This document shows positions 33,558 to 42,018 of a DNA stretch of 64,000 nucleotides, piece after piece. How positions within the stretch are numbered: position 1 is the first letter of the stretch; every line of letters starts with the position of its first letter. The translations under genes were made by a program, and so were the position numbers. Under the pieces are notes generated by a model. That model did not search any database and had not been told where the DNA came from. It was given only the letters and a program-made list of their open reading frames with translations. This DNA is from Anaerolineales bacterium UBA6055. GTDB taxonomy: Bacteria; Chloroflexota; Anaerolineae; Aggregatilineales; Phototrophicaceae. The stretch is from the NCBI GenBank assembly GCA_002428985.1, contig DIYL01000015.1, positions 248,001-312,000 on the forward strand, written 5' to 3'.

Positions 33558-34775
33558 CTAGTTTTCAATTTCTACAGCCATCGCAACAGCTTCGCCACCA
33601 CCTAAACATAATGCGGCAATCCCTTTCGACAACCCGCGATCTTTCAGAGCATGAATAAGTGTCACCAGTACCCGTGCTCCACTCGCCCCTAATGGATGTC
33701 CCAGTGCAATCGCACCACCATGCACATTAATTTTCTCAAGTGGGATCGAATATCCATCACGTTCTAGACCCCGCATATCAGCTAGAACTTGTGACGCAAA
33801 TGCCTCATTAAATTCAAACAAATCCACATCATCTATAGACCAACCAGCTTTTTCTAATGCTACTGGAACAGCTTTGACAGGCGCATAAAATATCCATTGT
33901 GGATCAAGTGCAGCATGTCCATATCCGACAATTCGAGCAAGCGGTGCACGACCATTTTTCTCGGCATAATCGCGGGTGGAAACCACAACAGCAGCTGCAC
34001 CATCATTTAATCCCGGTGCATTTCCAGCCGTAACTTGTCCGTCCGCTTCAAAAGCAGGACGTAACTTACCCAGTGCCTCTAGAGATGTATCAGGGCGGAT
34101 TGGTTCATCCTGAGAAATAACTGTCTCGCCCTTACGTGTTTTAATCGTAACAGGCGTAATCTCAGCATCAAATTTACCTGCTTGTGTCGCCTCATATGCG
34201 AGTTGATGACTACGCAGTGCAAATTCATCCATCTCTTCCCGAGTGACTTCCAACTGCTTACCAATAAATTCTGCAGCATTTCCCATAGCCCAATCTTGAA
34301 ATGAACACCACAATCCATCAGTTTGCAGTGAATCAGTCAGCTGGATGTGTCCGTATTTATTTCCAGAACGCTGGTGATAATTCAGATAAGGGGCATTGCT
34401 CATGCTCTCAACCCCACCTGCCAGATATACATCGCCATCGTCAGCTTTAATGCTACTGCTCGCCAACATAATCGCTTTGAGTCCACTGCCGCAAACTTTA
34501 TTAATTGAGACCCCGCCAACTGTATCAGGTACACCAGCACCTATACTAATCTGACGCGGTAACGCCTGCCCTACACCAGCACTAATTACATTTCCAACAA
34601 ATACTTCTCTAATGTCCTCAGCATTAATACCACTACGTTCCACCGCCGCACCAAATGCAACTTGTCCCAATTCAGCAACATTCAAGGGAGATAGTCCTCC
34701 AAGAAATTTACCTTGTGGTGTACGGGCTGTACTCAAAATAACAGGTTCACGTCCCTGTTTACCATCTATTGCCAT
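33558..34775 (-). CDS. Acetyl-CoA acetyltransferase (thiolase)
   Basis: A 405-aa thiolase with the nucleophile Cys in VSINKVCGSGLKAIMLA (near residue 95), the GHPLGASGAR segment with the active-site His, and the second catalytic Cys in AALCLGGGEAVAMAVE near the C-terminus. It interconverts acetoacetyl-CoA and two acetyl-CoA, or carries out the last step of beta-oxidation. It starts immediately after the stop of the HIT gene (TAG-ATG, no gap), so the two are one operon. It could process acetoacetate arising from branched-chain acyl-CoA breakdown, though it is 20 kb from the carboxylase operon. Biosynthetic or degradative direction cannot be told from sequence. Confidence 0.95.
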   Translation of the reverse strand: MAIDGKQGREPVILSTARTPQGKFLGGLSPLNVAELGQVAFGAAVERSGINAEDIREVFVGNVISAGVGQALPRQISIGAGVPDTVGGVSINKVCGSGLKAIMLASSSIKADDGDVYLAGGVESMSNAPYLNYHQRSGNKYGHIQLTDSLQTDGLWCSFQDWAMGNAAEFIGKQLEVTREEMDEFALRSHQLAYEATQAGKFDAEITPVTIKTRKGETVISQDEPIRPDTSLEALGKLRPAFEADGQVTAGNAPGLNDGAAAVVVSTRDYAEKNGRAPLARIVGYGHAALDPQWIFYAPVKAVPVALEKAGWSIDDVDLFEFNEAFASQVLADMRGLERDGYSIPLEKINVHGGAIALGHPLGASGARVLVTLIHALKDRGLSKGIAALCLGGGEAVAMAVEIEN

Positions 34776-35282
34776 CTATAAATCCTCTTTATATAAGTCA
34801 TCCCAAATATTTTTAAGGTCGTGATAAGTATTATCGAGTGTATCTGGTATCACCCGTGTATCAGCAATTGTCGACATAAAATTTGCATCCCCACCCCAAC
34901 GTGGTACAACATGGAAGTGATAATGTGCGGCAATCCCTGCACCTGCATCAGCCCCAATGTTTGCACCGATATTAAACGCTGGCGGATTTGCATATGTACG
35001 GATCACCCGCATAATGCGGTTCACCATAATCATCAATTCCGTGATAGCCTCCGTTGTCAGATCTTCCTGAGACGATAGATGTTCGTACGGCACCACCATC
35101 ACATGTCCATTGTTATAAGGGAATTTATTGAGTGTGATGTAAGTATATTTTGCGCGTGCAATTACATGCTCTTCGATGTCATTTTCGGGATGGTCGGATT
35201 TGTTACAAAACACACAACCGTCAACTGGTTTTTTATCACTTTTGATATACGCCATGCGCCACGGTGTCCACAAATGATCCAT
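34776..35282 (-). CDS. HIT-family nucleotide-binding protein
   Basis: Protein of 168 aa from the ATG at 35282 (MDHLWTPWRMAYIKSD), the usual start of this Ap4A-phosphorylase-like HIT subgroup; the reading frame extends upstream, but that part crosses the predicted -10 box. It has a zinc-type segment GCVFCNKSD near residue 20, MVVPYEHLSS, and the histidine triad HYHFHVVPRW near residue 128. These enzymes hydrolyse or transfer nucleotides from Ap4A or adenylated substrates. It is followed directly by the thiolase gene. The physiological substrate is unknown. Confidence 0.9.
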   Translation of the reverse strand: MDHLWTPWRMAYIKSDKKPVDGCVFCNKSDHPENDIEEHVIARAKYTYITLNKFPYNNGHVMVVPYEHLSSQEDLTTEAITELMIMVNRIMRVIRTYANPPAFNIGANIGADAGAGIAAHYHFHVVPRWGGDANFMSTIADTRVIPDTLDNTYHDLKNIWDDLYKEDL

Positions 35283-35312
35283 AATGCTTATCAACCTCTT
35301 GTTGTATGCCAT

Positions 35313-35318
35313 ATTATA
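35313..35318 (-). promoter_or_regulatory. Consensus -10 box (TATAAT) for the HIT-thiolase operon
   Basis: TATAAT on the minus strand, 30 bases before the HIT ATG at 35282. No good -35 element lies 16-18 bases upstream, so the call is tentative. The divergent gap 35283-35449 should also hold the birA promoter (a TACAAT at 35414-35419 is the best candidate). Confidence 0.4.
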
Positions 35319-35449
35319 GTGACAGAGATAAAAAATTTGGTATCTTACAAAAAAATCTAATGTAATTTCGCAATATACGAATAATTCTATTCTAAGGGTG
35401 CGAAGGTGTCTGTTACAATGCACATATATCATCAAGAAGTTGAGGCATT

Positions 35450-36202
35450 ATGACATTATCAACTAAAACTTTAGACAACCAACTCAACCGACCATTCCGC
35501 TATTATGATTCGGTTGATAGTACCAATGATCTTGCAAAAACATGGTTAAAAGACGTAGCACAAGCAGGTTCGGTCATCATTGCAGACGAACAAGTAAAAG
35601 GTCGTGGGCGCAAAGGTCGGACATGGTATACTCCCCCTAATGTTGCCATTGCCATGTCGGTTATACTCAAGCCTTCACCAAGCGATCTCTCGCGTATCAA
35701 TATTATTGGAGCGCTCAGCGTGTATGATCTTGCTGAACATCTTGGATGCCAAAATATCGGCATTAAATGGCCTAATGATGTTCAAATCAACGGTAAAAAA
35801 GTAAGTGGTATCTTACCTGAGGTTGTATGGGACGGAGACCAACTCACAGGCGTTGTGCTTGGTATGGGTATCAACGTACGCAACGATTTTTCTAATACCG
35901 AGATTGCGGACAAAGCAACAACACTCGAAATAGAGGCTGCAAAATCTCTTGATCGAGCTGAACTTATTACTTATCTACTCGAGCGAATTGATATGTGGTA
36001 TGACCGTATTACAACCGAGGCCCTCTTTATTACATGGAAAAATCGTCTCAATATGTTAGGTAAACGAATACAAGTTGAGGAGCTAGAAGGTCTAGCTGTT
36101 GATGTTGAGCCAGATGGCACATTGCTCGTTCAAGATGATTTCAAGCAGATGCAAAAGATCATCGCAGGAGATGTCTTTATCATAAACGAATCAGGGAACT
36201 AG
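35450..36202 (+). CDS. birA: Biotin--[acetyl-CoA-carboxylase] ligase
   Basis: A 250-aa biotin protein ligase. It has YYDSVDSTNDLAKTWL near residue 18, the biotinyl-AMP loop KGRGRKGRTWYTPP near 48-61, and IGIKWPNDVQINGKKVSGILPE near 103-124. It ends with the small SH3-like domain. There is no N-terminal helix-turn-helix, so it is the class I, non-repressor form. It attaches biotin to the carrier Lys of carboxylases, such as the alpha subunit encoded at 4850-6817. The ribosome site GAGG precedes the ATG. The next gene follows after 4 bases. Confidence 0.95.
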   Translation: MTLSTKTLDNQLNRPFRYYDSVDSTNDLAKTWLKDVAQAGSVIIADEQVKGRGRKGRTWYTPPNVAIAMSVILKPSPSDLSRINIIGALSVYDLAEHLGCQNIGIKWPNDVQINGKKVSGILPEVVWDGDQLTGVVLGMGINVRNDFSNTEIADKATTLEIEAAKSLDRAELITYLLERIDMWYDRITTEALFITWKNRLNMLGKRIQVEELEGLAVDVEPDGTLLVQDDFKQMQKIIAGDVFIINESGN

Positions 36203-36206
36203 CAAT

Positions 36207-37577
36207 ATGGGACGCATACGTCTTGAATGGGATATAGAAACCCAGAAAATTGAAAAGTCCGATAGTGAAGATCCACAAACAAAATGGGCACGGCGGCGTA
36301 ATTTACTACGCTTGTTTCTACTTATTGCTATCATATTAGGCATAGCCGTCGGTGGTATCCTATTCGTTCAAAATCGTTTAGATGAAGTTGATAGAGAACT
36401 CGATCAACTGCTACGTGATACAGTACAGGCAGAGGTTGCTGCCATTCGCATCGGAGATTTCGACACCTTCATTAATTTACAACGTAGCGCAACCGATGAA
36501 TGGCTCAACACACAACAACTCATCTACCAAAACTATGAACAACTCAAGGTCAATAACGACGTAAAACTCACGGGTAATGTTCTTGCGACAGAAATCGAAG
36601 GGCAACGTGGGCGCGCTATTGTAGAAGAAATTATTGACGGTGTCCCATATGCTCACGTTTGGTTTTATTGGCGATATACAGACGGATGGCGACATGTACC
36701 GCCTGATTTAACGTTCTGGGGAGAAGACAAGGTCATCGAATCAGAGAATATTCAGATTCGCTATCGCACTGTTGATGAGCTTTTTGCAGAACAAATAAAT
36801 GACGCCGTACCGAATTGGCTCATCCGAGGATGCGAAATATTACAGTGCCCTCAAACACCTCAACTTACAATTGAAATTGTTCCTGATACCCCTGAACCTA
36901 TTATCTGGGTTGATGAATTGAACTGGCTTATTCGATTGCAATCCCCATATGTAACAGGCGCGCGAGCAGATAGTCCCTTCGATATTCAACGGCAGATTTT
37001 ATTTGCAAACACAATTGCCGAACGCCTCATGAATCAGCAAACAAATTATATGGCGGTCAATTCACCACATGATGTCGTCCACTTACAGCAAGCTGTTGTT
37101 GGATATTTAGTCGAACAATTTATACAGATTGATACAAATTCACTCCTTATGGAGTCCATTGTCACTCAATATGGTGAGGATAAAATTAGTCAATTGGTAT
37201 CGCTCTTCGCACCAACTGCTGATATGACCATTATTCAACAAGTTGTGCCAGCGCCACTAGGTCAAGCCAACCTTGATTGGCGTGATTTTATAACATGGAG
37301 GCTGTCACTTGAAAATAACCTGATCACAAGTCGATCAGAAGCTGAATGGCTTAACTTATATGACACCAGCGATGAAACAGTTCGAATCGAAGCATACAAT
37401 CGTTATACTAACGGTATTTTGATGGAACAACCCATTGCAATTGATCAACAGGTTCAGACATCAGCAAGTGGCTTACCTCAACTACGGTTTACTATACGGG
37501 TTGGCACAGAGAATACATTCCGTGATGACATTGTTCTGTTTAACCTGATCAACAATATCTGGAAGCGAGCGAGTTAA
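36207..37577 (+). CDS. Single-pass membrane protein of unknown function, 456 aa
   Basis: I do not recognise this protein. It has an N-terminal cytoplasmic segment of about 33 residues with an RRR cluster, one transmembrane helix (about 34-54, LLRLFLLIAIILGIAVGGILFV), and a large outer region of 400 residues with many aromatic and acidic residues and few Cys. The repeated DEW/WLN segments (ATDEWLNTQQL, SEAEWLNLYD) hint at repeated alpha/beta units of the SnoaL/NTF2 kind. It is coupled to birA (4-base gap), followed after 63 bases by a small membrane protein. It is probably cell-surface exposed. Confidence 0.75.
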   Translation: MGRIRLEWDIETQKIEKSDSEDPQTKWARRRNLLRLFLLIAIILGIAVGGILFVQNRLDEVDRELDQLLRDTVQAEVAAIRIGDFDTFINLQRSATDEWLNTQQLIYQNYEQLKVNNDVKLTGNVLATEIEGQRGRAIVEEIIDGVPYAHVWFYWRYTDGWRHVPPDLTFWGEDKVIESENIQIRYRTVDELFAEQINDAVPNWLIRGCEILQCPQTPQLTIEIVPDTPEPIIWVDELNWLIRLQSPYVTGARADSPFDIQRQILFANTIAERLMNQQTNYMAVNSPHDVVHLQQAVVGYLVEQFIQIDTNSLLMESIVTQYGEDKISQLVSLFAPTADMTIIQQVVPAPLGQANLDWRDFITWRLSLENNLITSRSEAEWLNLYDTSDETVRIEAYNRYTNGILMEQPIAIDQQVQTSASGLPQLRFTIRVGTENTFRDDIVLFNLINNIWKRAS

Positions 37578-37640
37578 ACGCAATCAGGCAGATTATGCTA
37601 AAATAAACGCAGATTTGATAATAAGAGAAAGGCACAGGCA

Positions 37641-37874
37641 ATGGATTTCCGCCGTGATATTGCAGATGATTTTGATCAAGAGGAAGAACAACCGGAACTT
37701 CCGATAGATTTTGACGAAATCGAGGCACAGCAGGAAGAAGAAAAGAAGGGACCACCACCTAAATTCCTCGGTATGACTGCCGGAGAACGTGCATTTGTAT
37801 CGATGATGTTTTTCTTTATTATTCTGATATTTGGTGCGGCAATTCTTGCTGTCACAGGACGTATTGTTATATAG
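37641..37874 (+). CDS. Small single-pass membrane protein, 77 aa
   Basis: The first 45 residues are strongly acidic (DFDQEEEQPELPIDFDEIEAQ), followed by a short basic patch KKGPPPKF and one transmembrane helix at about 52-74 (FVSMMFFFIILIFGAAILAVTG). AGAAAGG precedes the ATG by about 10 bases. It is not recognised as a known family. It is probably the third gene of the birA operon and ends at a shared terminator. The acidic cytoplasmic tail could bind a partner or membrane surface. Confidence 0.7.
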   Translation: MDFRRDIADDFDQEEEQPELPIDFDEIEAQQEEEKKGPPPKFLGMTAGERAFVSMMFFFIILIFGAAILAVTGRIVI

Positions 37875-37905
37875 AAAAAAGGGGACAAATCATGACAATG
37901 TCCCC
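37875..37905 (-). terminator. Terminator for the penicillin-acylase gene
   Basis: Arms GGGGACA (37881-37887) and TGTCCCC (37899-37905) with an 11-base loop. On the minus strand the stem is followed by six T. It lies in the 43-base gap between convergent genes and may also stop the plus-strand birA operon, where only two T follow. Confidence 0.8.
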
Positions 37906-37917
37906 CTTATAATTCGC

Positions 37918-40467
37918 CTAAGGATTCAATATTAACTGGCTTACACTTGCGGCTTCAACGGCATCACGTGACCATAGCATTGGTCGATAATCAAAATTAC
38001 TCCAGCTATCGAGCATACTATCATAAGCAGCGCTATATGGATGTCCACTTTGCCCAGTTGTATGTATAGACAAGTTATTATCCCAATCTGAAACATCATA
38101 TATCACGCGTTCCGACACACCCCATTCAACGATAAACCCATCTCCAGTATGAGCAGCATTAACACACACAGTACAACCGCTAATTGGGATATATCGATTT
38201 ACAATGTCTTCAAGAGTCTCAATTCCACTCAACCCTAGTGGATTACTTTCAAACTCAGCTAGATGGATTGTCCCCCAACGCCAATCAGACTCATCCCCGC
38301 CCATCAATTCAACTGCACGATCATATGCATCACCCAAGGTTGCAGCAAGAATATCGTCCATCATTTCGACATTATCTGTTTCAACATTATCCCACCATTC
38401 ATGCGTTGCATCTTCTGTTAACCGAACCACAACATAGGGCGAGAACCGAATGCCATTCTCATCAAAAAATTCTCCGATTTCATCATTCACAAGATTATCA
38501 ACCAATGTATCCCAGAAGATACCGTACATTGCGGCTTCGCCACTATCTGCTGACATTTGATAATCCCAATTAAGCAACCAATCACGGATGCTAGTCAAAT
38601 GTCCATCATCAAATTCAAGATCAGTCAACAATGGTAAGATCTTTGCTGCACTCCGGTCATAGTTATCACTGTGAATTTGCTGGAATGTATCGGCTGAATG
38701 TGGCGCTAAATCTTGTAATAGCGCATCAATCCGGCGACCACGATACCCGGCAGCCCACGTATTTTGATACATGACATTGATATCATCACCGAACTCATCA
38801 GCAAGATTTTCGGCCAGTTGATCGAAATAAGCAGGAGGTGATGTAAGCTGGTTCGCGGATTGAATATAATTACGCTCAGGATTATACACGCGGGGCAATT
38901 CATCAAATGGGATAAAACCACGCCAATCTTGCTCATCAGATGTTACAACTATTGGTAATGTCCCAGAATGTCCTTCTGACCGCACAGGGATAAAACCCGG
39001 AACTTGCAGTCCGATATTTCCGTCAACATCAGCATAAACCACATGTTGCGCAGGTGCACCCCATGAATGTAGTGCCTCCCGAAATTCTTGCCAGTTAGTC
39101 GCAAGGCTCAAATTATGTAATGCTACAATCAACCCACTTTCCTCATGTCCGGTCCATCGTAAAACGCGTGGGTCATCGTTGTTAAACCCTGTTAGATTAC
39201 CATCATCATCCAACTGGTTATCATTGATAATCGGCCCCATGTGTGTTTCACGAATTTGAACAGTAACACTATCATCGCTATCCCCAAATCGGATCATTTC
39301 GTCGCGAACCGTCATGTCGCGCCAGTCATTATTCCAGCGATATTGCAGTTCATTGTCAGGATTGATTTCAATCAAGAAATAGTCAATCACGTCGTCTGTG
39401 TGATCAGTATATCCCCATGCTAGATGATCATTGTGACCAGCCGTAATTAGAGGAACATTCGGGAATTGGAATCCAACTACGTTATAAGGACACTCATCAG
39501 TTACAGGTTGACAATGCAAGCCTATTTCATACCAGATTGAGGGCATTTGATGAGCAAGATGCATATCGTTAGCCAGTAACGGCATTCCTGTTTCTGTTAT
39601 AGCGCCACCTGCAACCCAGTTATTGCTACCTATGCCTTCGCGTTTTGTTAATAGTGGGTGATTTAACAATGACACACCACCGGCAATTGTGTCATCTACA
39701 CCATAGATACCCATCATATCCGTATTCGCATTTGAGAGGGTGTTATCACTCAAAGGTAAATCAGATTCCATAACAATGGTGGGATTTTCCTCAAGATTAT
39801 AATCCGGAAACAAGCCAGCAAAACGATCACTATCCGGATCAAGTAACTCTCCTATTTCAGAGCGATAGAGTTCACCACCATTATCACCCAACTGCCATGC
39901 CATCGCCTTTCCCCACACGACACTGTCCACCGGAGTCCATGGTTCAATTTCGATATTTACACCTGTCACACCGAGCACATTGTATTCAAATGCGAGTTGC
40001 CCTGCCGGACGATTCATAATGTAGGCATTAACCCCATCCGCAAACGCTTCTAGCATGAGCAATGATTGCTCGTCATCTATATTAGCGATTTCGTCTTCGG
40101 CAGTCTCATACCAACTCATTGTGCGGATTGCAATATCTGTCCCCATCAATGTATCGTTTACACCTGTTAATTCTTGAATGCGTCCTGCACCAATATGCCG
40201 TGAGAATTCCATCTGCCACCATCGATCTTGTGCATGAGTATATCCTTGTGCAAAAAACAAATCATAGGGATTGCTAGCATAAATATGGGGTACACCCCAT
40301 TCATCACGCAGAATCTCAACACTTGCATTCAACCCATCAACTTGCAGTTGACCATCATGCTGAGGTAAAGGACCTTGTGTCCATGAGAAGAGTGTATATG
40401 CAATACCGCCACCCACAACAATAATGATGATAATCAAAGACAAAATAATACGACGTAATGTTTTCAT
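37918..40467 (-). CDS. Penicillin acylase family protein (Ntn hydrolase)
   Basis: An 849-aa precursor with an N-terminal signal or anchor (residues 1-28), an alpha chain with GVPHIYASNPYDLFFAQGYTHAQDRWWQMEF, a linker, and the autocatalytic cleavage site at Gly280/Ser281 (GIGSNNWVAGG). Ser281 would become the N-terminal nucleophile of the beta chain. The beta chain carries LANDMHLAHQMPSIWYEI and AGHNDHLAWGYTD. Such enzymes hydrolyse amide bonds in penicillins, acyl-homoserine lactones or other N-acyl compounds. The natural substrate here is unknown, but location outside the membrane is likely. AAAGGA precedes the ATG. It is preceded on the same strand by a secreted TPR protein. Confidence 0.95.
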   Translation of the reverse strand: MKTLRRIILSLIIIIIVVGGGIAYTLFSWTQGPLPQHDGQLQVDGLNASVEILRDEWGVPHIYASNPYDLFFAQGYTHAQDRWWQMEFSRHIGAGRIQELTGVNDTLMGTDIAIRTMSWYETAEDEIANIDDEQSLLMLEAFADGVNAYIMNRPAGQLAFEYNVLGVTGVNIEIEPWTPVDSVVWGKAMAWQLGDNGGELYRSEIGELLDPDSDRFAGLFPDYNLEENPTIVMESDLPLSDNTLSNANTDMMGIYGVDDTIAGGVSLLNHPLLTKREGIGSNNWVAGGAITETGMPLLANDMHLAHQMPSIWYEIGLHCQPVTDECPYNVVGFQFPNVPLITAGHNDHLAWGYTDHTDDVIDYFLIEINPDNELQYRWNNDWRDMTVRDEMIRFGDSDDSVTVQIRETHMGPIINDNQLDDDGNLTGFNNDDPRVLRWTGHEESGLIVALHNLSLATNWQEFREALHSWGAPAQHVVYADVDGNIGLQVPGFIPVRSEGHSGTLPIVVTSDEQDWRGFIPFDELPRVYNPERNYIQSANQLTSPPAYFDQLAENLADEFGDDINVMYQNTWAAGYRGRRIDALLQDLAPHSADTFQQIHSDNYDRSAAKILPLLTDLEFDDGHLTSIRDWLLNWDYQMSADSGEAAMYGIFWDTLVDNLVNDEIGEFFDENGIRFSPYVVVRLTEDATHEWWDNVETDNVEMMDDILAATLGDAYDRAVELMGGDESDWRWGTIHLAEFESNPLGLSGIETLEDIVNRYIPISGCTVCVNAAHTGDGFIVEWGVSERVIYDVSDWDNNLSIHTTGQSGHPYSAAYDSMLDSWSNFDYRPMLWSRDAVEAASVSQLILNP

Positions 40468-40521
40468 AAAAATTCCTTTTAAAATAACAGTATTTATTGG
40501 GAGCAGGCAGAGACTAGTGAT

Positions 40522-41682
40522 CTAACCGCCAAGCGCATCCAATTCAGCTTGGATATTTGCAATGTAATCCTCAGCAAATGGGACAAATTGCCCTGCGGGG
40601 TCTAGTTCAAGATAAGTCTCGAAGTCAGCTAATGCATTCTCGCGCTCGACCATCGTATAATATAAAATCCCACGTCTATAGTAAGCTTCAGCATAAAAAG
40701 GAGCTAATTCTATCGCCATATTGTAGTCATCTAACGCACGATTCCATTCGTAGATGAGCATAATGATGTCACCGCGTTGTTTGTAGGCTTGAGCGATTTG
40801 GTCATCGCTACCCATCAATTCAATTACAGAATCCATATCCTTGATGGCAGATGTATAGTCAAAATTTAGCGCTTTTATGTCAGCACGAAGCATTAGAAAT
40901 TCCCATGTCGTGTCAGGACGAGAAAAATCTGATTCAGATATTTGCGTCCATACGTCATCCAACAATTGATAAGCAGATTCAGCATCACCGACTTGTAGGT
41001 ATGACCATGCGAGGTTCGTAGGTAGCTCGAGTGAATTCCATATTACATCAGTCAGATTTAATCCAGATTCAAATTGCTCAATTGCATCAACCAAATCACT
41101 TTGAAGTATAGAGCAATTGCCAAGATAAAAATAAAGAGCCATCGTCATAAACTCAGCATTTTCACCTACCAAATCTAAAGCAGAATTAAAATACTCGCTT
41201 GCATGATCGCATTGATTCCTTTCGTAATGTATTAAGCCCAATGCAGTATCAATCAATTCTTGATCGACACTAAAAACATAATCTCCGATAAAAAAGTAAA
41301 ATCCTAAGGTCGTATAGAAACTTGAAGAACTCTTAAGGTGCCTGTGTAATATATCTGAAGACTCAAGAGATTGAGCATTAGTTGGCATCAAATGATAAAG
41401 TAGTTGATTGTTTGTAGCCATTACAGCCGTTACAACAAGGTCACTCGTATCGTCAAGAATATTACTTGTAACGAGTGGAATTCCATCCTCGGCAAGTTGT
41501 GTCTCTAACGGACCAATAAATTCAAGAAAACATCCAAATTCATCAGTAGGAATATAACGATCTGAGGCAATAGTATCATATTCCAATAAGCAAGTTACAT
41601 GTACTGACTCAAGATTCTGTGAATAGCTTGTAGAAGTAAAAAATAGTATTGCAAAACCAGCAATTAGCTTTGAATATCGCAT
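40522..41682 (-). CDS. Secreted TPR protein, 386 aa
   Basis: A signal peptide is visible (MRYSKLIAGFAILFFTSTSYSQ). The middle has a low-repeat region, and the C-terminal 250 residues are tetratricopeptide repeats, e.g. GNCSILQSDLVDAIEQFESGLNL, QAYKQRGDIIMLIYEWNRALDDYNMAIELAPFYAEAYYRRGILYYTMVERENALADFETYLELDP. It is exported or surface-bound and probably a scaffold. AGAGG precedes the ATG. The penicillin acylase gene follows after 54 bases on the same strand, so they may be cotranscribed. The upstream region has a striking inverted repeat that may control it. Confidence 0.88.
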   Translation of the reverse strand: MRYSKLIAGFAILFFTSTSYSQNLESVHVTCLLEYDTIASDRYIPTDEFGCFLEFIGPLETQLAEDGIPLVTSNILDDTSDLVVTAVMATNNQLLYHLMPTNAQSLESSDILHRHLKSSSSFYTTLGFYFFIGDYVFSVDQELIDTALGLIHYERNQCDHASEYFNSALDLVGENAEFMTMALYFYLGNCSILQSDLVDAIEQFESGLNLTDVIWNSLELPTNLAWSYLQVGDAESAYQLLDDVWTQISESDFSRPDTTWEFLMLRADIKALNFDYTSAIKDMDSVIELMGSDDQIAQAYKQRGDIIMLIYEWNRALDDYNMAIELAPFYAEAYYRRGILYYTMVERENALADFETYLELDPAGQFVPFAEDYIANIQAELDALGG

Positions 41683-41704
41683 CGTAAATCCCTCTCAATT
41701 TGGG

Positions 41705-41730
41705 TTTATCCCAATATTATTTGGGATAAA
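41705..41730. promoter_or_regulatory. Candidate operator: TTTATCCCAA-N6-TTGGGATAAA
   Basis: A perfect 10-base inverted repeat (41705-41714 and 41721-41730) with a TATTAT spacer, 23 bases before the minus-strand TPR ATG. A further half-site TTGGGATA is at 41741-41748. The -10-like TAATAT of the TPR gene (minus strand, 41714-41719) falls in the centre of the repeat. Binding there would block transcription. No matching regulator gene is adjacent. Confidence 0.5.
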
Positions 41731-41761
41731 AACTTAAAATTTGGGATACAGTAATATTAAA

Positions 41762-41791
41762 GTGGCAATCATTCCACACTTATGATATAAT
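41762..41791 (+). promoter_or_regulatory. Predicted gyrA promoter
   Basis: GTGGCA (41762-41767), an 18-base spacer and consensus TATAAT (41786-41791). The -10 lies inside a small palindrome ATGAT-ATA-ATCAT (41782-41794). A similar 5-3-5 palindrome GTCAT-ATG-ATGAC is at 41831-41843. Transcription would start near 41798. Confidence 0.5.
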
Positions 41792-41810
41792 CATCCTAAA
41801 TAATCGCGTG

Positions 41811-42018
41811 GGCGCAACCCTTGAAAATTTGTCATATGATGACGCTATTCTACAAAACTCTCACCCAAAATTATACTCCCCTACACATTCGGCAATAATC
41901 GACTAATTGCAGTCAGTTGCCACTGGACGCGACGCAGTGGGTTGGGGATTTTGCGCCTAATTCGCATTGAGATGGAAAGGAGTGTTGTGCTAATCTACAA
42001 CAAGATTAGCCACGACCT
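41811..42018 (+). promoter_or_regulatory. Long structured gyrA 5' leader
   Basis: The predicted leader is about 220 bases. It can form a long-range pairing GGCGCAA (41811-41817) with TTGCGCC (41951-41957), which encloses a stem CCACTG (41920-41925)/CAGTGG (41935-41940) with a 9-base loop. The ribosome-site hairpin follows at 41989-42010. This is the content of the 336-base gap 41683-42018 that lacks protein genes. Confidence 0.45.
41976..42010 (+). promoter_or_regulatory. Distant Shine-Dalgarno bridged to gyrA start by a hairpin
   Basis: AAAGGAG (41976-41982) is 36 bases from the gyrA ATG. A perfect 7-base stem, GCTAATC (41989-41995) and GATTAGC (42004-42010), with an 8-base loop lies between. 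Folding removes 22 bases and leaves an effective spacing of 14, the same value as before the TPR gene at 19375. An alternative is a GTG-started leader peptide of 18 codons from 41987 that overlaps gyrA out of frame. Confidence 0.5.

Noticed and set aside
33519..33561. AGGAGG followed by an 8-codon plus-strand frame (MLSYTNSH)
   Set aside because: It lies in the gap downstream of a minus-strand gene with no plus-strand promoter or downstream gene. The sequence is explained as part of the GGTATAA/TTATACC hairpin.
35283..35435. Longer N-terminus for the HIT protein
   Set aside because: It crosses a consensus TATAAT and lacks similarity to the family; the ATG at 35282 gives the usual length of about 168 aa.
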